From UBA6168 sp964508135 (GTDB lineage: Bacteria > Bacteroidota > Bacteroidia > Chitinophagales > Saprospiraceae): DNA of 64,000 nucleotides. This document shows, in pieces, positions 51,191 through 59,506 of this stretch; position 1 is the stretch's first letter; the number at the start of each line of letters is the position of its first letter. Below the pieces are notes generated by a model that was given only the letters and a program-made list of their open reading frames with translations, did no database searches and was not told where the DNA came from. Both the position numbers and the translations under genes were made by a program. The stretch spans positions 1 through 64,000 of the forward strand of contig CAZDSU010000007.1 of NCBI GenBank assembly GCA_964508135.1, written 5' to 3'.

Positions 51191-54100
51191 ATGTTTTATC
51201 GTTATTTCCCATTACTATCCTTCCTCTTTTTAGTTGAAATAGCCGCCGCTCAAGTCCCATCGCCCATTCAGTTTGAGCAAGGTGGCAAGCTTGGCTCGCA
51301 GGCCAAAATGATGGCTTGTGCAGACCAATTTGCAGGTACTATATCCTTCTCCAGCTTTATTGGACAAAGCAACGACATAGATCTAGACACGATTTATTTT
51401 TGCTACGGCGACCAGATAAACATCGTTCACAGCGGTGATGACGACTTAAGCGGTGATCCCAACCCGCTCACCGTTCCAGGCATTACCTACGGCTATTTCA
51501 ATTGTCCACCCACGATTAGCGGGCCTGATTTGACCACCATCCTCACCGAACCCTGCATCATCACCAACCCCGCACCTATGAATGACCTGTGGATTACGGG
51601 CGGCGGTCAGCCGAACGGGAATATCACCTTCAGCAACACGGGCGGGTCACAAAATATCTTCAACGGCGGCAACCCAGTGCTGCTGTGGTTTGCGCCCATT
51701 ACCCTCGATCAATTTCCAAACACGTACGAGGCCGACCCAAATACTGGGGAAGTTGGCCCATGCGTAAACCTGAACATTTCAGAGGCTTTCGCCGTGGTTT
51801 ACCTCAACGAAATCACCACCTCAAACCTCAACACCAACACGGGCGTAAGCGGTTGCAAGGGCAGTTTTCAGGTGCATGGCGGCTTGCCGGAGTTTGATGG
51901 GAGCAACTACACGTTCAATATCACGCTTATCGGCAACTCCGCTGTGCATGGTACGGTCCTGAGCGGGCCAGCTACCGACGGTTCGACCGTGACGTTCCAA
52001 GTGCCCGTGCCCGGCCTTTACTCCATTTCCATCGAAGATGGCAAAAGCTGTGACGGCTCGCTTTTGGCAAACATGAGCAGTTGCGTGAACGTAACCCAAA
52101 GCATACAATCATTGACCGCAGCCCCGACGGACATGATTTGCCTCGATGTTACCAACGAAGGCGGCTTCACTGACATCGTGGCCATGCAATACGGCATCAC
52201 TTGGGACGAAACCGTGTTGCAATACACTGGCGTGGCCAACCTTACGCCGCTGCTCCCAGGTTTTAACCCTGCCACGAGCTTCAACAGCCTCGGCGACACA
52301 CTGATTTTTTCTTGGGCAGATCTTACCGGAGCGGGCGTTGACCTGCCACCTGGCACGGTTCTCTACCAAATTTGTTTCAATGTGATTGGCAACGACGGCG
52401 ATTGCACTGGGATTGACTACATTATCCCTGAAAACTCGACGATTGAAGTGGTGACGGCGTTAGGCTCACAGCTCGGCTTCAATGGGATTGACGGTTCGGT
52501 TTGTGTTTCCAACTCGGCCATTGTCATCAATTTCACAACGACCCCAGTCACCTGCCCCAGTGGCACCAACGGCAGCTTCACCGCTACCGTGAACGGTGGC
52601 ACGGCTCCTTACCTAGTCACTTGGCAAAACACAGCTGGTGGCCCAATTGGTGGGCCTGGTGTCATCAACATTGATGGCGGAACCTTCACAGCAAACAACT
52701 TGGCTGCTGGAACCTACAATGTCACTGTGACCGATAGCCAAGGACAACCACTGGTTTCTACCGAGCAGGTTACGGTTATGGGCCCACCTTCGCTCAACCT
52801 CCTTTTCAATACTGTTCAGCCAAGTTGCAATGGTGACTCCGATGGTTCCATGTGCGCCCAACTGATTTCCGGCGGCCTGCCTGTCAACAACCCCACGGCC
52901 AACTACACTTTTGCTTGGAGCGTGGCGGGTGCAGGAAACAATGTCTGTATCTCGGATTTGATAGCAGGCAACTATTCCCTTACCGTCACGAACAACAGTT
53001 CTGGTTGCACCATTACCAGTTCAAATATTCTTGGACAGCCGCAACCTCTCGTGGCAAACGTCACCTCCAGCCCAGCCTCCTGTTCTGGCATTGGCGACGG
53101 AACTTTGGGTGTCGTTGTTTCGGGCGGAACGCCCAATAACCTCGGGGACTATGTCATCGAATGGCCGACCATCGGTGCGGGCTTGATAGTCAATGGCTCC
53201 ACCTCCAATGTCATCGGCCTGATTTCCGATTCCTATCAATTGATAGTGACGGACAACAACGGCTGCCAAATTGACCAAAACATCTTCCTCCCAGCCATAA
53301 AAGTGCTACATGCCAACGTCGTCATTACCCCTATCAACTGCACCAGCGTATGCAGTGGCGGAATCTTTCTGACTGCTTTTTCGATAGGCGGCACAGTGGA
53401 CACCCAGTACAACTTCGACTGGTTCGGCGTACCAGTGCCCCCCCCACCCGTGGCTGAAACCAACACGACGACAGAACTTGGCGGACTTTGCGCAGGTACT
53501 TACACGGTGTTCATTGAAAATCTGGACGGCTGCGAAATTGACACCTCGTTTACCTTCACGGTGCCCACTGGCATTAGTGTTGCGCTAGCAAATGCACAAA
53601 ACGAATCGTGCCAACCGGGCGGCGACGGCAGTATCACTATCTCTGTAACTGGGGCCACCGCCCCCATCACCTACGATTGGGACAACTCCCCTTCCACCGG
53701 CCCAACTGCCTCGAACCTCACTGCTGGCACTTACACCGTCACGGTGTCGGACGCCGCAGGATGCACCGGCACTTTGACCACAACTATCACCGCTCCCACG
53801 CCACCAACCATCACGTCCTTGCCCGACGACATGGTCAATTGCTCCAGCAGCACGGATGGCAGCTTGACGGTGACGGCCACAGCAGGCAGCACGCCCATTG
53901 TCTCGTACACTTGGTCAAACGCAATGTCAGGGGCGACCATCAACAACTTGCCGCCGGGCACCTACATCGTCTCGGTAGCCGATGCCGCTGGCTGCGTGGC
54001 CATTGACACTGCCGAGGTGCTGGCCTCCTCGCAATTGGTGATTGACAGCTTCCAAACCAGCCCGCCGCAATGCCCCGGCCTTGGCGGTGGCAACATCATC

Positions 54101-55795
54101 GCATTCGTGAGCGGCGGTACGATGCCCTATTTTTTCAATTGGTCAAATGGCCTGACGGGCAACAATATTTTCGTCAACAGCAACTTGATGGCGGGCACTT
54201 ACTCACTCTCTGTCAGCGATGCAAATGGTTGCCCCCCGGCAATTGGTTCGGTGACGTTGGTTGACCCGCCCTCCATCCTCGCCACTTTTTCGGCCATTGA
54301 TTCTGTCAGCTGCGCAAATTCGGGGCAAACCTGCGACGGCACAGCCACTGCTACCGCCCTTTACAGCGACAACACAGCGGGGCAGTTCAATTTTATTTGG
54401 ATTAGCGGTGAAACAGATAACAGCGTCACCAGCAGCACTGCCGTGCAGCTCTGTGCCGGGATGCAGCGACTCATCGTTTCCGATGGAATTTGCAACGATA
54501 CTTTTTTTGTGGATATCCCTGCGCCGCTGCCCATCACGCCCGGTCAGGACATCGAAAACGTGAGCTGCAACGGGCTTTCCGATGGGGAAATTACCCTGTT
54601 GCCGACAGGCGGCACACCGCCGTACAGCATCCTTTGGCAAAACGGCACACCAGGTCCCACGCTCACTAACCTTGCCGCTGGCAACTACACGGCAGTCATC
54701 ACTGATGCCAACAACTGCAATTTCTCGCACACCGTGATCATCATCGAACCAAGCCCATTCGAGGTGTTTTTGAACTCGACACAGACGCAGAACATCAGTT
54801 GCCCCGGCGAGGCCGACGGCATCATCACGGTGGTGCCGCAGGGTGGAAACCTGGGCACAGGCACACCAGTGTTTCTCTGGGGGAATGGCGTAGCTGGCAC
54901 CGACCAATCCTCGGCTATCGGCCTTGCTGCGGGAACTTATTCGGTGACGGTCGTTGACCCAAAAGGTTGCTCGGATTCACTTACGCATACCATTACCGAG
55001 CCATCGCCTATTCAGTTTATTTTGGGTGAAATCAATCCGATACAATGCTTTGGCCAGACCACAACCATCACCGTGGACTCCGTTTGGGGCGGCAACCCGA
55101 CGGCGACCTACGTGTTCTCCACAGGAGCTTGCATCGGGCGGTTGCCGGGCCAAGCCTGCCCCATCGTGAGCGGGATGCATGTGATTGAAATCGAGGACAC
55201 ATTCAACAACTGCACCGTGGACACGACCATCACCGTGGACGAGCCACAGGAAATCAGCGTGACGTTGCCCCCCACCATCGAGATTGAGCTGGGCGACTCA
55301 TTGACTACGCTCAACCCGACCATCGTTTCCTCGCTGCCCATTGACACGTTCATCTGGGAACCAGCCGAGAACCTCTCCTGTGCCGACTGCAAAAATCCTC
55401 GGGTGACGGGCATCACGCCAACCACCTACACCCTCACCATCATTGACATCAACGGTTGCGCTGCATCCACCCAGATTTTCGTGGACATTGACCGAAACCG
55501 CAACGTGTACATCCCCAACGTGTTTACGCCGAACGGCGACGGCATCAACGACAAATTCCAGGTGTTCACCGGGATTGGAGTGGAAAGGATAAATTTCGTG
55601 CGGCTCTACGACCGTTGGGGCGAGAAGCTTTTTGAAGAAATAGATTTGCCACCTTCACCGGATGGTACGCCCGGTTGGGACGGCGTGTTCCGTGGTCAAG
55701 ACATGAACCCTGCGGTTTTCCTCTATCTTGTCGAAGTGGTGTTCGTGGACGGAAGGGTGTTGGTGTACCGGGGAGATGTGACGCTTTTGCGATAA
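51191..55795 (+). CDS. Giant SprB-repeat surface protein with type B T9SS C-terminal domain
   Basis: 1534 residues from the ATG at 51191, which opens a signal peptide (MFYRYFPLLSFLFLVEIAAA). Residues ~305-440 look like a cohesin-type domain (IVAMQYGITWDETVLQYTGV). From ~445 to ~1330 there are about ten SprB-type repeats of ~75-90 residues, with motifs such as SGGTPPYxxxWxNG and LxAGTYxVTVTDxxGC. The last ~95 residues (IPNVFTPNGDGINDKFQVF, LYDRWGEKLFE, YRGDVTLLR) are the gliding-motility-associated C-terminal domain (CHU_C, type B sorting). It is therefore exported by the type IX system and displayed or released at the cell surface, probably as an adhesin. A bidirectional terminator follows. 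Confidence 0.92.
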   Translation: MFYRYFPLLSFLFLVEIAAAQVPSPIQFEQGGKLGSQAKMMACADQFAGTISFSSFIGQSNDIDLDTIYFCYGDQINIVHSGDDDLSGDPNPLTVPGITYGYFNCPPTISGPDLTTILTEPCIITNPAPMNDLWITGGGQPNGNITFSNTGGSQNIFNGGNPVLLWFAPITLDQFPNTYEADPNTGEVGPCVNLNISEAFAVVYLNEITTSNLNTNTGVSGCKGSFQVHGGLPEFDGSNYTFNITLIGNSAVHGTVLSGPATDGSTVTFQVPVPGLYSISIEDGKSCDGSLLANMSSCVNVTQSIQSLTAAPTDMICLDVTNEGGFTDIVAMQYGITWDETVLQYTGVANLTPLLPGFNPATSFNSLGDTLIFSWADLTGAGVDLPPGTVLYQICFNVIGNDGDCTGIDYIIPENSTIEVVTALGSQLGFNGIDGSVCVSNSAIVINFTTTPVTCPSGTNGSFTATVNGGTAPYLVTWQNTAGGPIGGPGVINIDGGTFTANNLAAGTYNVTVTDSQGQPLVSTEQVTVMGPPSLNLLFNTVQPSCNGDSDGSMCAQLISGGLPVNNPTANYTFAWSVAGAGNNVCISDLIAGNYSLTVTNNSSGCTITSSNILGQPQPLVANVTSSPASCSGIGDGTLGVVVSGGTPNNLGDYVIEWPTIGAGLIVNGSTSNVIGLISDSYQLIVTDNNGCQIDQNIFLPAIKVLHANVVITPINCTSVCSGGIFLTAFSIGGTVDTQYNFDWFGVPVPPPPVAETNTTTELGGLCAGTYTVFIENLDGCEIDTSFTFTVPTGISVALANAQNESCQPGGDGSITISVTGATAPITYDWDNSPSTGPTASNLTAGTYTVTVSDAAGCTGTLTTTITAPTPPTITSLPDDMVNCSSSTDGSLTVTATAGSTPIVSYTWSNAMSGATINNLPPGTYIVSVADAAGCVAIDTAEVLASSQLVIDSFQTSPPQCPGLGGGNIIAFVSGGTMPYFFNWSNGLTGNNIFVNSNLMAGTYSLSVSDANGCPPAIGSVTLVDPPSILATFSAIDSVSCANSGQTCDGTATATALYSDNTAGQFNFIWISGETDNSVTSSTAVQLCAGMQRLIVSDGICNDTFFVDIPAPLPITPGQDIENVSCNGLSDGEITLLPTGGTPPYSILWQNGTPGPTLTNLAAGNYTAVITDANNCNFSHTVIIIEPSPFEVFLNSTQTQNISCPGEADGIITVVPQGGNLGTGTPVFLWGNGVAGTDQSSAIGLAAGTYSVTVVDPKGCSDSLTHTITEPSPIQFILGEINPIQCFGQTTTITVDSVWGGNPTATYVFSTGACIGRLPGQACPIVSGMHVIEIEDTFNNCTVDTTITVDEPQEISVTLPPTIEIELGDSLTTLNPTIVSSLPIDTFIWEPAENLSCADCKNPRVTGITPTTYTLTIIDINGCAASTQIFVDIDRNRNVYIPNVFTPNGDGINDKFQVFTGIGVERINFVRLYDRWGEKLFEEIDLPPSPDGTPGWDGVFRGQDMNPAVFLYLVEVVFVDGRVLVYRGDVTLLR

Positions 55796-55804
55796 AATCG
55801 AGCT

Positions 55805-55850
55805 AACAATTCTGCCCACTGCGTCAAACGCAGCGGGCAGAATTGTTTTG
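55805..55850. terminator. Bidirectional rho-independent terminator
   Basis: AACAATTCTGCCC plus CTGCGT pairs with ACGCAG and GGGCAGAATTGTT (55805-55847) around a CAA loop, flanked by T on the right. It lies between the convergent giant-protein and M28 peptidase genes and can serve both. Confidence 0.88.
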
Positions 55851-55863
55851 CGATGAATCGATA

Positions 55864-57420
55864 TCACTCCACCACAATCTTTTCTACTCGGCTTCCAGCC
55901 ATGTTTTCCATTTTCAAAAAATAAATGCCGCTGGCCAATTTGCCGACGTTCAATTCGTGTTGACTCCTGGTGGGGTTGGCCGTCAACACCGTGCGGCCGA
56001 GGGCATCGAGCAGCGTGAGGCGTTGTATCGGTGCTGTGCAGCCAGTCCAATCAATCACAAGCAGGTCACGGGCGGGGTTCGGGGAAATATTTACCCCGCA
56101 ATCAAAAGCCTCGTTGGTTGGGGTAAAAAAATCCGTATCCACCCACCAGGTGTCGGCGTGCTGCACCTCTGCGAGCTGCGCCAGTGTTGCGACGGTGCCT
56201 TTCACCACATTGGCCATGAAGGTAAAATTGATGGTGCCCAAAGTATCGCCGGGCGTGTGGTAGTTGGGGTTTCGGAAGTTGGCGCCGTCCGTCAGCATGA
56301 TGGCGGGGTGATTGGCCATCCAAAATGGGGCGTGGTCGCTGCGGCCAAGGTCGGGGGTGAGGGACTGCCAAGCAGCAGGAGCCTCGACGGAAATAGACCT
56401 GAGCGCTGGCACGTAAGCTGCTGAGGCAGCTTGGAAATTTTGCATCAGCGTTGCGGAGCTGCCCACTTTTCCCACGTTTGTGATGAAATTGCCTTTGAAA
56501 TCTTGCGAAGCCACAGCATTGTAGGCATCGGGGAAAAGCAGGTTGAATCCTGCGGGCAATGTCTGTGAATTTGGCGCTTCGGTGTAGTAGCCAATCATCT
56601 CAAAATCAATCATCCCGGCCACGCTTTCGCCGTTCAGTATGCTGTTCGACACGTAGCGGGTACTGCCGACGAGGTTAGCCTCTTCCAGGTCGAAGCCGAT
56701 GAACTTGATGGATTTCTTCGTCGGGAACTGGGAGAGGATGCGCATGGCCTCCAATACGCCCGCCACAGCGGATCCATTGTCATCCGCTCCGGGTGCATCC
56801 GCCACCGTGTCGAAGTGGCCGCCGAGCAAATAAGTTTCGCCAGTTTCTCCAGTTCCAGGATGCCTCCCGATGATGTTCTGGGCGTCGTAACTCCCGAAGG
56901 TGAATGCCTGTTGGTAGGTCTCCAGCCCCCGGTCGAGGAACTGAAACCAGATGAGGTCTTTGACCTCCTGCAAATGTACTGCGCCCGCCGTCCGGTGTCG
57001 GATGCCCTCGATGAAGCTGAGGTCACCAATGAGGCGGGAGCTGTCCACTTGATCAACAAGTGAGTGAATATCAATGATTTGCAGGTCGTCCGCCACGAGC
57101 ATCAACCGAAAATCGTTGGGTGCTTGAGCTGCATAGGCGCTAAAATCCCATTCAATTTGTTTACCAGTGCCGGGTGCGATGCCAGCACCGATGTCGCCCG
57201 TGGCGTTGGCGGTGTTGTAGTCCAGTGCGGAAGCGCCATAAGCAGCTGCCCGAAAACTCATCGTAACAGGGTCGGACTCGGCATCAGCCAGGTCGTAGCT
57301 GATAACAAAGCTGTTGTTCCCCATCAATTGGACTTGAACGTTGGAAAGTACGGGTGGAAGGTTTTGAGCGAAAGTCAGGCTACTGAAGAGCAGGAAAATT
57401 GGCAAAAATGATTTTTTCAT
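55864..57420 (-). CDS. Secreted M28 aminopeptidase-like protein with type A T9SS sorting domain
   Basis: 518 residues, signal peptide MKKSFLPIFLLFSSLTFAQ. The N-terminal ~110 residues are an Ig-like domain. The M28 domain has the expected zinc-ligand motifs: GGHFDT, GADDNGSA, GFDLEEANLVGS, SDHAPFW and NYHTPGDT, so it should be a di-zinc exopeptidase. The last ~75 residues (ISPNPARDLLVIDW, LLDALGRTVL, ASGIYFLKMEN) are a type A sorting domain for the type IX secretion system. It is therefore a cell-surface or secreted aminopeptidase. It converges with the giant surface protein gene. Confidence 0.92.
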   Translation of the reverse strand: MKKSFLPIFLLFSSLTFAQNLPPVLSNVQVQLMGNNSFVISYDLADAESDPVTMSFRAAAYGASALDYNTANATGDIGAGIAPGTGKQIEWDFSAYAAQAPNDFRLMLVADDLQIIDIHSLVDQVDSSRLIGDLSFIEGIRHRTAGAVHLQEVKDLIWFQFLDRGLETYQQAFTFGSYDAQNIIGRHPGTGETGETYLLGGHFDTVADAPGADDNGSAVAGVLEAMRILSQFPTKKSIKFIGFDLEEANLVGSTRYVSNSILNGESVAGMIDFEMIGYYTEAPNSQTLPAGFNLLFPDAYNAVASQDFKGNFITNVGKVGSSATLMQNFQAASAAYVPALRSISVEAPAAWQSLTPDLGRSDHAPFWMANHPAIMLTDGANFRNPNYHTPGDTLGTINFTFMANVVKGTVATLAQLAEVQHADTWWVDTDFFTPTNEAFDCGVNISPNPARDLLVIDWTGCTAPIQRLTLLDALGRTVLTANPTRSQHELNVGKLASGIYFLKMENMAGSRVEKIVVE

Positions 57421-57491
57421 GGCAGAAAGGTTGAAGTTGATTTGATTGCAAAACTATTCAAAGCAGCACATCTTCCTGTCGGTCGTCAAAA

Positions 57492-58043
57492 TCAATTTCC
57501 TTGTTTAGTGTTCAACTTGGCTGTGTTTTTTGAGCTGTCGGGATTTTTACCATGCCGAATGATAGGGAAGGAAAAGCTGGAGTAGTGGGAAAATCTTTTG
57601 GAATATTTTAAGGGCAGTTTGTACTGCTTCGCAAAACCATCGAGGAAGTTTTTCATCAAATCCGTGCTGACGTTTCTGGAGTTGGGTTTGAGGTAAAAGC
57701 CAATATGGTTAATGGTTCCGTCGGCCGTCCAGAAGAAATGAATCCAGGCATTGATGCCCTTCAGGTCGAAATCCACGAGGTTGGCATAGGCTTCCATCTC
57801 TTTCATCATGCCCATTAGTTTGCCGTAGGCGAGATTCATGTCGTCATTGCAGGCGTCGAGCAAGGTGGTTTGTTCCACCATCATTTCCTCGTAGAGGTGG
57901 TCATATTCCCCCAAGAGGAAAACAGTTGGCAATACCTGTTTCAAAGGAAGTTTGGTGGATTTGATGCTCTGTGACCAGAGTGCCCCATTACTGCAACACA
58001 AAAATACTCCAAACAGAATAGCGACTAACGATAATCTCTTCAT
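57492..58043 (-). CDS. Small secreted protein of unknown function
   Basis: 183 residues with a signal peptide (MKRLSLVAILFGVFLCCSNG). The body has helical and beta segments (HLYEEMMVEQTTLLDACNDD, GINAWIHFFWTADGTINHIG) and a basic C-terminus. Some features (AWIHFFWTADGTINHIGFYL) look like a small alpha/beta domain, but I do not recognise the family. It lies divergently from the CvpA-like gene. Confidence 0.65.
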   Translation of the reverse strand: MKRLSLVAILFGVFLCCSNGALWSQSIKSTKLPLKQVLPTVFLLGEYDHLYEEMMVEQTTLLDACNDDMNLAYGKLMGMMKEMEAYANLVDFDLKGINAWIHFFWTADGTINHIGFYLKPNSRNVSTDLMKNFLDGFAKQYKLPLKYSKRFSHYSSFSFPIIRHGKNPDSSKNTAKLNTKQGN

Positions 58044-58310
58044 CTAATGAATAGCTTTAGTAATAACAGAACTTGTGGTAACTTACTTTGCCTTCAATTT
58101 GGTGTAGAGGTAGTTTGGAAGGTGTGTCTCGTTAAGTAGTAAATTCTGCGAAAAGGGGGATGGAGTGGGGAAAACCTAAGTACCTGACAAATTTACGATT
58201 AGAATCCGAACTATCCATGCGTTCGTCTAAAATTAAGCCAACAATTTTTGCAACCCCTTATCTTGCAGGCTTTTACGAAACCCCATTTTGGGAAAACTAC
58301 TTCTAAAGAC

Positions 58311-58919
58311 ATGATTATTGACGTTCTTTTTTTGATTATTGCTGGTTGGGGCTTTTACCAAGGTTACTCCAGGGGTATCATCAAAACGGTTTTCACCGTC
58401 TTTTCCATTGTTTTTGGGCTGATGGTGGCCTTCAAGTTCACGCCAGCGGCCACCCGCTTCCTCGAAACGGCCCTTCATTCCAGCAGCCCCCTGAACTTCG
58501 TAGGCGGGTTTCTACTGGTTTTTGTGCTTACCATGCTTATTATCCGCATGGCGGCCCAGTTTTTTGAAAAGGCATTGCAAGCCGCCAACATCAATTTCAT
58601 CAACCAAGTAACAGGGGGAATGCTTTTGGGCGCACTTTACACCTTGGTTTACAGTCTGCTACTCTGGTTCGGTGACCAAGCTCATATCATCACGGCTGAA
58701 AATTCGCAAGGCTCGATGACCTACCAGCACCTCCGAGCCTTTCCCACCAAAATGAAGGGTGTCTATAATTATATTAAGCCTGGCTTTCAAGATTTTTGGC
58801 ACGAGTCCGTCCGATTCATTGACCGAATGGAGGACAAAAGCATGGAAAAAACAGAGTCGCAGCCCACCATTTTTGATATTCCCGAAGAAGAAAACCCAGA
58901 AAAAAAGCCTGACGAATAG
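58311..58919 (+). CDS. CvpA-family inner-membrane protein
   Basis: 202 residues from the ATG at 58311 (MIIDVLFLIIAGWGFYQGYS). Four TM segments are visible (about 1-20, 27-45, 65-85, 105-125). RGIIKTVFTVFSIVFGLMVA is typical of the CvpA colicin-V-production family. A soluble C-terminal tail rich in Glu/Lys follows. Family members are inner-membrane proteins with a loosely defined role in envelope or stress tolerance. It is separated from the sulfur operon by that operon's promoter. Confidence 0.85.
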   Translation: MIIDVLFLIIAGWGFYQGYSRGIIKTVFTVFSIVFGLMVAFKFTPAATRFLETALHSSSPLNFVGGFLLVFVLTMLIIRMAAQFFEKALQAANINFINQVTGGMLLGALYTLVYSLLLWFGDQAHIITAENSQGSMTYQHLRAFPTKMKGVYNYIKPGFQDFWHESVRFIDRMEDKSMEKTESQPTIFDIPEEENPEKKPDE

Positions 58920-58979
58920 ATGCTGGCACTTGAAAACATTCTCAATGGCGTAAAAAATACACTTTCTTTTTCGCAAGTG

Positions 58980-59010
58980 TTGCATCTAAATTAATGCCCG
59001 CCTATCTTTG
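58980..59010 (+). promoter_or_regulatory. Bacteroidota promoter of the sulfate-assimilation operon
   Basis: TTG (58980-58982) is followed after 20 nt by TATCTTTG (59003-59010), an exact TAnnTTTG -7 element with ideal spacing. Transcription would start about 59016, only ~13 nt before the first leader ORF. It is the best promoter match in the window. Confidence 0.75.
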
Positions 59011-59028
59011 CCCGGAATCAATATTTCA

Positions 59029-59106
59029 ATGACGCATTTTTCCATCCATACCAGCCAGTTTAATTGCACCATGATGTGTTGTTGCTGTTGCTGTATGGCC
59101 CGGTAA
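59029..59106 (+). CDS. Poly-cysteine leader peptide 1
   Basis: A 25-codon ORF ending MMCCCCCCMAR-stop. Codons 17-22 (59077-59094) are six consecutive Cys codons (TGT TGT TGC TGT TGC TGT), with another Cys at codon 13. It starts ~13 nt after the predicted transcription start and stops 41 nt before a terminator hairpin. Downstream genes make reduced sulfur and siroheme for cysteine synthesis. A leader whose translation needs charged Cys-tRNA is what an attenuator for such an operon should look like. Poly-Cys short ORFs acting as attenuators are known in mycobacteria. No protein function is expected. Confidence 0.8.
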   Translation: MTHFSIHTSQFNCTMMCCCCCCMAR

Positions 59107-59147
59107 AATGCGCTGAAATGGTTTCATCATCCCTAGGTTAGGGTCAA

Positions 59148-59196
59148 GAAAAAGCCTTTTCGGAGCAATGCCCCGGAAAGGCTTTTTCATTTTTGG
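59148..59196 (+). terminator. Attenuator hairpin 1
   Basis: GAAAAAGCCTTTTCGG (59148-59163) pairs with CCGGAAAGGCTTTTTC (59173-59188; one G-U pair) around a 9-nt loop, followed by ATTTTT. Small competing stems (TGAAA/TTTCA and CCCTA/TAGGG) lie between the leader stop and this hairpin and could form an alternative fold. Confidence 0.8.
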
Positions 59197-59259
59197 CAAA
59201 GATTTTGGACTTTTCTAGGAGCATGTTTTTTCTTGAACTGTTTTTTTAATTTAACTATA

Positions 59260-59385
59260 ATGAATTCTAAATCAATGTATCACTCCGCTTTTGCCACTTC
59301 GATGCCATGTATGATGGCTTGCTGTTGCTGTTGCTGCTACCCACCCGGGTTCGGTTTTCCGACAGGCTCAAAAGTGATGATGTGA
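59260..59385 (+). CDS. Poly-cysteine leader peptide 2
   Basis: A 41-codon ORF containing CMMACCCCCCYPPG. Six consecutive Cys codons lie at 59320-59337 (TGC TGT TGC TGT TGC TGC), preceded by another Cys four codons earlier. It ends 29 nt before a second terminator hairpin. No promoter of TAnnTTTG type is seen between hairpin 1 and this ORF. It is therefore probably reached only by read-through of the first attenuator, giving two control points in series. The poly-Cys run and MM before it are shared with leader 1; the rest is not similar. Confidence 0.8.
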   Translation: MNSKSMYHSAFATSMPCMMACCCCCCYPPGFGFPTGSKVMM

Positions 59386-59414
59386 TTGTTTAGCAATTTT
59401 CATCAAATGCTTCT

Positions 59415-59460
59415 AAAGCCCTTCCGGGAATCTGTATTCCCGGAAGGGCTTTTTGATTTT
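59415..59460 (+). terminator. Attenuator hairpin 2
   Basis: AAAGCCCTTCCGGGAA (59415-59430) pairs perfectly with TTCCCGGAAGGGCTTT (59437-59452) around a 6-nt loop and is followed by TTGATTTT. It lies 47 nt before the sulfite reductase start, so transcription must pass it for the operon to be expressed. Confidence 0.88.
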
Positions 59461-59506
59461 GGCGGAGTTCCAATATCTACTTTCATAAACTTAACAACTC
59501 AATTGT

